Assembly: GCA_008508345.1 (NCBI GenBank)
Contig: QNGE01003019.1
Coordinates: 31,457-95,456 of the forward strand
Source: Paragonimus westermani
Lineage: Eukaryota; Platyhelminthes; Trematoda; Plagiorchiida; Troglotrematidae
Direction of reading: 5' to 3'
DNA: 64,000 nt
Of this stretch, positions 1 through 10,600 are shown one piece after another. The translations under genes and the position numbers were made by a program. The number at the start of each line of letters is the position of its first letter. The stretch's first letter is position 1. Below the pieces are notes generated by a model. It was not told the origin of the DNA, searched no databases, and was given only the letters and a program-made list of their open reading frames with translations.

Positions 1-790
1 ACGCCTCCGATCTGGCCGTCTGTCGTATTTCGCCTGCCCTGCCTCGCCCGTTGGTCCGATCCAGTCGAGCGATGACTCATCCGGTCGCGCACGTTGTTCT
101 TGATTCGGTCGCGGCAGGCTTTTGAACGTACCTACTCCGCGTTGAGGTATTCGGCCGAGCGTTCGAAAACTCGCACCTCCGACCTGACAATCCACCACAA
201 TAGGACTTCCGCGTATAAGTATATTGCCCGTAAAAAAATACTCCAACACTGTAAAGGTTTCCGAACAATGTACGACAATGTAAGACACTGAATTCGAAGT
301 GATGAACGACATCGGGAGTCGAACAGTAGTTGTTTGCTGCTCGAGTCTTCATTAGAAATGGGTTTACTGAGTTGTAGAAAAGTTGAACATTCTACGACAA
401 ATGACATTTGCCACCTAACCAATCAGCTTTCAATAAAATGCATTTTTTCCTGCTAATCGATACATACCAATTTCGCCACAATAAATCCAAGCATTTAAGG
501 CTGCGGCATCAGGGACATTCACGCCGACAACACCAAGTAAACGTCTCGACGAGCACAGACAGTCATACATTGGAAACATATTATCCACCATGTCTGGTCG
601 CATTAATTCTTAATATTTGGTCTTCTGTACAGATCGCAAGCTAACTAAGCGGGATTTCGCCTATTTTTTTGGCCGTTGGTCGATATCATTCCAAGTATAT
701 AATCTTTCGGACAGCAAAAATGATGCTTCACACGAGGTTCGGATAGGGTTGTTTTTTCTTCATCAGTAAACCCAACAAACTAGTGTTGTA
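1..790. other. Unassigned intron sequence at left edge
   Basis: The first 200 bases are richer in C and G than the rest. I recognise no exon, spectrin-repeat motif or transposon domain. The short open frames here overlap on both strands and show no family signature. Confidence 0.5.
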
Positions 791-794
791 AAAA

Positions 795-1345
795 TAGTTA
801 TTTGTTTGTTATGAATAAGTTGTGATACTCCACGTTTCAAGCACCTCAAGTGTGTTGTAATCGAAATCACATTAACAAAGTACACGGGTACCGTGTGATT
901 TGTCGTGGTTAGGTCAGTTTGTGCTGCACTGACTTTATTGATTTAGTCTTTTGCTCATTAAGTGGGGGGTGAGACAGGCGTAGATAAGACGCGTCCATCC
1001 ACGCCACACTGCAGAAAGGGATTTGTTATCCTTGCGATTATCACAAGCATGCTGTGTGTTAATGGTGAGAGTTTCAGCAAAGCACCGCTGCGCATAGGAA
1101 GGTGAACCTTGTGAATCACTCTAGCTTGATCAAAACTTACGTTGTGATTCTCTGACAGTGCATGTAGTGGGCTGGTCAAATCCTTCCCTACCTTCTGAAG
1201 TTGATAGGCGTGTTTAGGAGGGAACCTCGTGTGACTCTTGCGTTTGGCAACACGTACTTTCAGTTGTCTACTTGTCTCTCCAGTGTAGCTGGCATTGCAG
1301 TCCCCTCATTTGATTTCGTAAACGCAGTCCGTCTGGTCGCCCATA
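795..1345 (-). pseudogene. Penelope-like element remnant: GIY-YIG endonuclease and 3' tail
   Basis: Read on the minus strand, 1345 to 958 gives CVYEIK, a stop, GDCNASYTGETSRQLKVRVA and further on LHALSENHNVSFDQARVI. This is the pattern of the GIY-YIG endonuclease at the C-terminus of Penelope-like elements (Y-E-x, C-x-A-S-Y-x-G-E-T-x-R-Q-L, then H-x-x-x-F-D-Q-A-R-V). At least one stop breaks it. The 815-900 segment, which lies 3' of the endonuclease, is nearly the same as 37285-37380, also 3' of a Penelope endonuclease, so both look like element tails. I saw no reverse transcriptase upstream. It sits in the dystrophin gene upstream of the first visible exon, on the opposite strand. Confidence 0.75.
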
Positions 1346-1573
1346 GAAACTGGATCCTTAGGATGCATTACCAGTCGCTCTAAGTTATACCGTCCATCTA
1401 CTGTTTAATTGAGCTTTCTTTGGTTCTCAACTCCACCAAGGACTCCAAATCGAACCATACTTGCCAAACTACACGTAGCCAGTGTTTTCAGTTCACGTTT
1501 GTATTCGTTCTACACCAGTTTACTATCGATCTGATATTAAGCTTAAATTTTAAATTGCCTTCCCGTTTGTCAG

Positions 1574-1640
1574 ATTCAGTTTCACCACCCTGGGAACGGT
1601 GTGTTCACCCATCGGGAACTCAAGTGCCTTTCTATAGAAA
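1574..1640 (+). CDS. DMD: Dystrophin exon: first half of the WW domain
   Basis: The exon follows a pyrimidine-rich acceptor (..cccgtttgtcag) and ends at a GTAAGT donor. It encodes [21 protein letters not shown], which matches the start of the dystrophin WW domain (GPWERAISPNKVPYYIN in human), including the first conserved tryptophan and the aromatic pair before the split. It starts in phase 1 and ends in phase 2. The two leftover bases (aa) join the c of the next exon to make the Asn that is conserved here in human dystrophin. It is 67 bases; the human counterpart (exon 62) is about 61. Confidence 0.9.
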
Positions 1641-4600
1641 GTAAGTGAACGGTTGTCCACCTCCCCCCTCTTTTACTCGTCTTTCCGTTGTGCACAAACA
1701 AATCGTACCTCATCATTGCAATCCGGTGCAAACAAATGTTTGTGTGTGTGATGCGATCTAGTGGAAGATTTTGAATTACATTCGAAAAAATCAATGAAGT
1801 GGGTAGGTTGTGTCTGATAGGATTTTCGCTGAAAAGTGTTCGCAAATGGTGAGGTGATTAGGCACAATGAAATTGGCCAACTGATTGCGGGAGTTATACA
1901 CACCACGTGGTGATAGATGTTTTGAGAATTCAGCTTCATAACTGAATAATGTTTGCAAACAAACAAGGGAAACTGGCTGAGGGGCATAAAGCATTGATGG
2001 GCCGACTGATTAAGTGATGTGGACGGTTGAAGTGTATGAACACTGGATATGAAAGGAGTCTCATTAGACCCCTGATGAAATCATCCGTTGCACAGCAAAT
2101 CGTCTACGAGGAGTAGCACAACATAATGGTGTAGCAAAACATGTAACAGGCTTGGCAACTGTGGAGAGCACGAGGCATTTGTAGATTTGCTCGGTGAAGT
2201 GCGAACCAACAATCATTGGTTGATATTCCTTCCATTTTCTGATAAACGTGCATGACGGTTTGTCTCTGACTAATTGCTTCATTTAGCCTCATTTGATTTT
2301 CTGCTCAGAAATGAAGTAATCGCGATGTCGTTGGTCGGTTTGTATGAACATGATAAATAATGCCGCCGTACATGTAACAAACTGTTGATAAGTCTGAGCG
2401 GAAGTGCAGCTAAATGCCTGAATTTCGCCCTGCATTTGATTAGTCTGTTGCGTAGAAATAATTCCAAAGTTTGCAAACTTGCGTAGAATATGGTTTTTGG
2501 TATGACTGATCCTTTTAGGTAGCTCACTGTATTCCTACTGATTCGGCCACACACAGGCCAGAGTTGAAAGTTGGTACAATCCCAGGTTGCATGCGACTTT
2601 CACCATAACGTGCATAGGTATGTATATTCAACTGACTACCACTCTTTCCATCCACTTTCTCTGTGTTCTTAGCCGTTCCACACAAACCTCTCAGTGGGAT
2701 CATCCGATCCTGTTTGAGCTGTTACATTCAATGAAACAATTGAACGAGGTTCGCTTTGCAGAATACAGAATAGCATTGAAACTACGCAAACTGCAAAAAG
2801 CATTATGTCGTAAGTATTGTCGTTTCCGATCGATATTTCACTGACATACCATACGGCATATAATTTCCGGACAAACAAGACGGTTGCCAGTTGTGACTTT
2901 GTTCATAGTTCAACTAACGCGTGTTTGTTCCCAATGTAACAAGTGCAGCGAGATTAGACGAGGTTTACCAAACTGAATCATGCAACAGTCGAGTTTGTCG
3001 AGGCGATGATGGTGGGATTTCTCGTGTTCTCGTGCTCACTAACCGTTAAGCGTTGAAAGTCTTCTGTTGTACAGTTATTGGGCTATGTTGTGAACATTTT
3101 CAGTCGCATCTGACAGTTTTCCAGCGATTTACGTTGGCTTTGAACCGCGGTGTTTTATTTTGATCTTGTACATTCGGTGTGCCTGTAATCAAGTGTACTG
3201 GTCACACACATTCGGGTTGTTTATTCGTGTTCTCCACATCTATCGAACTGGATCAACATTTTCAATCTCACCTAACCAGCCTTGCTTTGTTGGGCGCTGC
3301 ACTCCCTTAGAATTTTGAATCCGTCGAATTTGGTTACATCTGCCTCGTAGGCAACAGTGTGTTGTTTCAGTTGTTTAATGACAGTGGGTTTGAATCTCAT
3401 AAAAATTCCCAGCGTAGTCATGAAAAACAATGTGTAGCGAACAAGCTCGTTTTCAGTGATTCATCATCAGGCTAAATACATCACATTTATATCACACATT
3501 TCACGGGAGAATCGTTAGGGGAGTATACGGGGGACATGTGGTTAATGAGGTCAATCAGTTCAATGTCACACTGCAATCATGTACCCACTTGAACAATGGG
3601 TCTTGACAGGCTAACCGGGTGGGGGGTTGGCCAGGGCAAATCCAGAGCCTGAACAAAACGTTTTTGGGCGCACAGGGGTGGGTTATACATTCGGATCCCA
3701 ATAGCCTCTGCTGTAGACAGANGGTGAGGAGTAGGATTCTGTCTACAGCAGAGGCTATTGGGATCCGAATGTATAACCCACCCCTGTGCGCCCAAAAACG
3801 TTTTGTTCAGGCTCTGGATTTGCCCTGGCCAACCCCCCACCCGGTTAGCCTGTCAAGACCCATTGTTCAAGTGGGTACATGATTGCAGTGTGACATTGAA
3901 CTGATTGACCTCATTAACCACATGTCCCCCGTATACTCCCCTAACGATTCTCCCGTGAAATGTGTGATATAAATGTGATGTATTTAGCCTGATGATGAAT
4001 CACTGAAAACGAGCTTGTTCGCTACACAGTGTTTTTCCTAACAGTGGGTTTGTTAGATTGCAGTGTGAGGTGTTTGAGAAATGCTGCCGGGGCAGCCGAT
4101 CGGTTTGATCATTTGGTGGATTTCATATGAGACAATGGGACGGGTGGGTAACCGAGTCGCAAGGTGAAATTTCCGAGCTTCTGGTGTGACTTTGTAGCTC
4201 AGCTGGTAGTGCGCTTGCGATGTTGAGGCATGTTGTTCCTGTTGCTGCATCGAATCTAGCCGATGTCCTGATTTTTCATAGTTGGGTCTCATCTAAAATC
4301 ATCAACCCGCCAAACTACTTATCAGTAATACGCTGAATTCGTGTTCTTTTGAAAGCGTTTGCCTCTACAAACGAATCTGAAAAGTGTAGTCAACAGTGAC
4401 CAGCTTCACAAGTTACCGCCTGTCGACGTTCTCAGCATCTTATCAGGTACATAGTCCAGTGTTAGTGATTATACACTTTGACTCGAACACACTCGGAAAA
4501 GGTTTGGGAAAAGTGCGAGACTGTACCTCTGGCAGCATCCGCTTCACATGAGCCGGTCACAGTGATCGAAGCGAAAGGATGCATGCGTCAGAAACAACTT

Positions 4601-7600
4601 GCACTGCATAACTAGCGGTTCCACTCACGGATCCCGTATTCAGTGTAAACCCAGAGAAATGCGACCATCATCTCTTAGTTGACGGTGCAATGTGAGTTCG
4701 CTGATGACCTACCGCATTGTCGCATAGCCGTGTCACCACGATCTATGGCACTTATAGCTCCTTTGTGTACCGCACGCTTCAAGTCATCTGCTAAACCTTC
4801 AGACCCTCGTTCGCATCACACTCCTCCACGTGATGTGGTTTTAAAATGCGACCTCCCACACACAACCACGGTTGGCGGCATTCGATTCGGATTAGTCTGT
4901 CACAGTGACCGAAGCCAAAAGAACGCCTGCGCCTATCCATCACCACAATTGAGGTGTGACGCACAACCTGCGGTTCCACCAACACACCACATATCCAGTG
5001 TAAACCCGAAGGAATAAGACCGGGAGGCGTGCCGGTGGGGCCTTTGTGTCCAGCCGGCCAATGCTGGTTAGCCAGTTGGTTGGCTAGCAAAGAAATTGTG
5101 ATGTTACGGAAACTAAACAGAGAGAGGCTGCAATGGCGAGATCTACACTCAGAAGAAAGATTTGTGAAGTGTAATACAAGAAGCATTGCGGTATAGGAGT
5201 GCATGTTGGTGCATCCCAGAGAAGATGAGAATGAAAAACGAACTCCACATTGAGCTACGAAAAGCCAGACAGATCATTCATCATACAGTACACTGATAAA
5301 GCTGAAACAGTGAATGGGCTGAAGACTGCACACACCCAAGTTTCTGAAGAGGAGCGGATTAATTGCCAAATGATCAGGCTGTTCGCCGATGCAGTCATTA
5401 GTAGAAGCATAGTGGATAGTGGATGTGACCTACCTGGCCTGAGCCTAACATACTCGTCGTCTCTTCGCTGACAGTGTACTATGAGTACGTTGATGACCTA
5501 CTAACCCCAGACGGTCTGCGCATTCGCGACTGCACACATCTCAACTCCATATAGTCACGTCACCGCGACTTATGGCACCGATGGTTCCCTAGCCTGCCGC
5601 GCGCTATCGTCCTCGGCCGCGCAATAACTTCTCGTTGAACTTCCTAACGCCCGTCCGGACCATATTCCTTCAGACCGCCTGGTTCGATACCAAGTCTTCC
5701 CAACATCTGAAATCAATATTACAACGTGAAAAACTTACCTGCACAACATCCTGCTATCTTCGCAACCGGAATTTCGCTTACTTGTTTCCACTTGTCCGTA
5801 CAATAGTTGCTCTGGGACACGTTCATCGTCCATTCTACGTCCGTGACCTAGCCAGCGGAGCTGCTTCTGCATCAGCGGGGCTTCTATTCTGTTCACGTCT
5901 GTTCGCCGTAGTACTCCAGTGTTCGGAATCATGTCTGACCACCGAATACTCAATACACCGCACATGGAAGCGGCTCAGATAGGTGGCGTTCCCCTGATAA
6001 AATGTTCACGTTTTACTGCCATATATCAGCATAAACAACACCATTGAGCGGTAGACACAAAGCTTAGTGCTCGGCTTCAGGCTGTTGTTTTGGTAGAAAC
6101 GTCTTTCAAGACGTCCGAAAGTAACACCAGCTTTCTCCACTCGCGCTCTCAACTCACGGTCCACGGACGGATTTGTTGACAAATTGCCACCCAGTTAGTA
6201 AAAGTTTGCGGAGCTGTCGTCAATATATCCATAGACGCGGATTTGGATTTGGAGTGCTGTTCCTGTCCCTCCATCTGGAAGGGGCTGGAAGAACAAAAAC
6301 GCCGTATCTGTGTTGGTGTCCAATGCAAACTTTGATGCCGCGGACGTGAAGTCCGTCGCCAGCTGTTACAGTTCTTCTTCATTATGTGTCAATGCGCTTT
6401 CATCTGCGAACAAAAGCACGCGCATCGTTGAGGTGCGTAACCTGATTGGGGCGCCGAAACGTCGGCACCCATTCGTCCCGTATCTACCTCAACGCCATCC
6501 TCTCCAGGGTCCTGAGAAACAACTGTTACCATGACATTCAAATATAAACTAAATGGGGCTGGGGCTAGAACACAACCCTGTTTCACGCCAGTGGTAATGT
6601 CAAAATACTCAAGGTTCGATCCACACGATTGCACCTTTGCCCTCATGCCCCCATCAACAATCTAACCATATTGGAAGTGGTGAAGTGCACGAAGAGGGCA
6701 TACGGGGGCCGGTCCCGTTCCCAGCACATTTACTGAAGCGATCGAACAGCAAACACCAGGTCGATCATACTCCGATTCGCCCGGAATCTACATTGCTCTT
6801 CAAGAACATTTGTCTCCAAAACTTCCGTATTCAGCCGGTTCAGGAGGATTCCAACAAATACGTTGTCTGCGCAGCTCCAAAACTGATGCCCCGATAGCTG
6901 TCGCACATTGCTTGCTACCCTTACCGTTGAACAGGGTACCACAAGGACATCTTCGAAATCATACGGCATCACCTCGTGCCCCCAAATGGAGTGAACCAGT
7001 TGGAGCAGAAGGCGTTCCAACACCAGTCCGTCATTTTTCAGGATTCCACCTGGCAGTCCATTCTTACTTGTAGCCTTACGGTTGCACAGTTGACCAATCG
7101 CCCTCAGCAACTCCAGCAAATCTGGGGCGAGAGCAAGTAAAGGTTCGATGGCTTGTTGGTCAGGATGTTCACTGTCACCCAACCAATGGTAGCAGGGTCG
7201 TTTAGTAGGCTACCAAACTGGGGCCTTCAAGTCGCCCAATACAAACAGTCGGTCATTCACTGGCGCAGACCGGATTGTGGCGGACAGCTGATCATAGAAC
7301 TGGTCCTTTGTATCATCAATGTGACACATAGTTGGCCCATAAACACTAATAAATGTAACCCAATTACCTCGACCGAGTCGCAGGCGTATCGCCAGCATTC
7401 GAGGGCTCATGCCGTGCGGTTCGCCTATCATCAAAGCATTGGTGCAATCGGAGACTGCAAAACACGCACCATGCTCCGAACACTGTGTGACGGGTAACCT
7501 ATCCAGTAGAAGGTGTACCCGGGGCCTGTTTTCCGCAACTTACCTTGGTCAGCAATCCTTGTCTCACTCAAGGCTGCTACGCCGATTTCATATCGACGCA

Positions 7601-10600
7601 GTTCCATCGCGATCAAGCGGGTGGTTGCGTCGTTCCGGTCGTTCTGTGGCGCTGCATTGATCCAGCAGCGTGCGCACAATCCATGTCCCAGTGAAAAAGT
7701 CCTATGTCATCGGACCTGTATCGGGCTGGTCTTCGGGATATTGGGACATGAATGAGCATCATCTGCTCGGGAATTCGTGTTCGAGGAGGAGTATGAGAAT
7801 GAGTGTCTGGCAGTAGCATATTCTCGCCTAGCCGCCCTGCCATGTGCAGCAGCTGGGGCGACCCGCTTTATCCTGCGTGACGGCCGATGCAGTATGGTAT
7901 TTGCTGTATTTTCTACTATCATCGTTTGTATTGGCATTGGAGGCTGTCAGGACGCCCAGACCTGTACAGGCGAGTGATAAGGGTCATCAACCAAAACCGT
8001 TGGCTAAAAAGCCTGTACCGCAAGGCAGCAGGTAATGCACGGTTGGCGGCATCCGATTCGGATTAGCCTGTCACAGTGACCGAAGCCAAAGGACGCCTGC
8101 GCTCATATATCACTGCAACTGGCTTGCGCTGCACCAATTGCAGTTCCACCAACACACCACATATCCAGTGTAAACCCGAAGGAATAAGACCGGGAGGTGT
8201 GCCAGTGGGGCCTTTCTGTCCAGCCGGCCAATGCTGGTTAGCCACTTGATTGGCTAATAAGGAAAGGAAACTCTTATCTCTCGGAAACTAAACAGAGAGG
8301 CTGCAATGACGAGATCTACACTGAGAAGAAAGATTTTTGAAGTGTAATACAAGAAGCGTTGCAGTATAGGGGTGCAGGTTAGTGCATCCCAGAGAAGATA
8401 AGGATGAAAAGCAAAGTTCTCATTGGACTATGAAAAGCCAGGCAGACCATTCATCATACATTACATCAACAAAGCCGGAGAAAAGAATGGGTAGAAGACC
8501 ACAGACACTCAGGTTTCTGAAAAGAAGAGCGGATTAATTGTCAATGACCACGATGTTGGCCGATGCAGTCATTAACAGAAGTAGAATAGGTATACCGATA
8601 TGACCTACCTGAGCCTAGCGTACTCGCCGCCTCTTCGCCGACGGGGTACTATGAGTACGTTGGTGACCTACCAGCCCCAAACGGCCAGCGCATTCGCGGC
8701 CGCACACATCACAACGCCATATAGTCACGTCACCGCGACCTATGGCACCGATGGTTCCTTTGCGTACCGCACGCTTCCGCTCGCGACCACGCAATAGTTG
8801 CTCGTTGAACGCTCGGACGCCCGCCCGAACCGTATTCCTCCAGGCCGTCCGGTTCAACGCCAAATCTTCCCAACATCTAAAATCAATGTTACAACGTGAA
8901 AGACTTACCTGCACAACATCCTGGTACCTCCGCTTCTGGCCACCGGGATTTCGCTTACCTGACTTCACTTGTCCGTACAGTAACTGCTTCGGGATACGGT
9001 CATCGCCCATCCGACGGACGTGACCGAGCCAACGGAGCTGGTTCAGCATCAACATGGCTTCCATCCCGTCCATGTCCGCTCGCCGCATTACCTCAGTGTT
9101 CGGAATCATGTCCGACCACCGAATACCCAAGATGCGCCTCAGACACTGAACATGGAAACGGCTCAAATAGCTCACGTTCCGCTGATACAGTGTCCACGTC
9201 TCACTGCCGTACAGCAGGATAGACAGCACCATTGAGCGGTAGACTCACAGTTTCGTGGCCATCTTCAGGCTGTGATTCTTCCAGACAAGCCCTTCAAGAC
9301 GTCCGAGAGCAACACTAACCTTCGCGACACGCGCTCTCAGCACGCGGTCTATGGACATATCTGTCGACAACATGCTACGCAAGTAGCAAAAATCCCGACA
9401 GCTGTTCACAGTGTCTCCGGCGATGCGAATTTCGGGTGGAGGTACACAAGCAGCACCTCCACCAGGAGAAGGCTGAAAGAACGAAAACGTCTTACCTGTG
9501 CTGATGTCCAACACGAACTTCGATGCTGCCGAAACGAACGCTGAAGCTAGACGTTGCAGTTCTTTTTCGCTGTGTGCTAGCAAGGCGCTGTCATCGGCGA
9601 ACAGAAGTATGCGCATGGTTGAGGTCTGTGGTCGGGTTGGGGCGCCGAAACGTCGGATATTCAACAGACGCCCGTCCGTCCGGTACTCCATCTCAACACC
9701 ATCCTCTCCAAAGTTCTGAAAAGCAACATGCAGTGATACAACACACACACAGAGCGATTCAAAGCAGGGGAAAACAAACATCTCGCCCAACCAAACCACA
9801 ACACACTGTCGTCAAGCTCAACGAGCGCATCTGCTTTTCGTCTGGCTGCTCCGCCTTGGCTAGTCTGACACGGTTGAACCTGCAAGGACCGAAGTCCCAG
9901 TCAGCACATCCCACCGAATCAAAACAGCACGCAGGCCCGACCACCACGCCAAGGTAGCAGAAAAGGTCAGCACACACATGTAGACAGATCATTTACGATA
10001 GAATTCTCAGTCTGATAATCATAGCCTTCTGTTAGCAACCAGCTGAGGCGTGGTGAGAGCCTTTACAGACTGAAGAAGTCGTCGACTGTTGATGATGCAA
10101 ACTACTCTGAGAGCATTGACACTGTAGACTTGATGCACAGGACTTCACAAGTGAAGTGTGATCGAAGATGTCGGTTGTTTTTATTGTGCCTGTCGTGCAA
10201 CACTGTCTATTGGAACAGGGTTCATTTCACTTTCAACCTAAGCTGTAACACGCTGGGCTATTCGACTGCCCAACTGGCTTTCTGTTCTGCGCGTTTAATG
10301 TTCTGTTGGTGGAAAAATCGAAATGCAAAAGAACCTGTACTCACAGCCATTGATTATCGATTCGTCGGACTCTCCGTACAGAATGATGATCGTGCAATGT
10401 GCCGAAAGAAGGGAAAATTTCAGGGTGGTCAATGAGCACCTTGGAATTAATAGCAAAACTTATGTGAGAATGACAAGAAATGGTGTTGAAGAAGCGTACA
10501 TGGGAGAACGTGACCATGTAAGTTCTACTGATTAATATATCAGAATGTGTGACTTGTTAGACGGGAACCTACAGTATTCATTTGCGTCCGATGAATGTGC

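Larger units (their letters stand above)
3393..4040. repeat. Inverted pair of a Penelope terminal repeat: 300-base palindrome
   Basis: Bases 3422-3721 and 3738-4037 are reverse complements with very few mismatches, separated by 16 bases that include the only N of the window (3722). The same repeat occurs once, uninverted and diverged, at 42193-42445. A 12-base direct repeat (acagtgggtttg) flanks the structure at 3381-3392 and 4041-4052, which looks like a target-site duplication. The outer ends are unequal: 29 bases (3393-3421) on the left and 3 on the right. The short open frames on both strands here are mirror images created by the palindrome. A transcript would fold into a long hairpin. 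An assembly error around the N is the main alternative. Confidence 0.88.

Noticed and set aside
815..900. Second hammerhead type in the Penelope tail (TTGAGG..CTTGAAACG).
   Set aside because: It lacks the CUGANGA box and a fitting cleavage site, so resemblance is limited to GAAAC.
3577..3882. Two nearly identical 87-codon frames on opposite strands, as if a gene pair.
   Set aside because: They are mirror images produced by the palindrome and contain the N. The sequence is repeat DNA.
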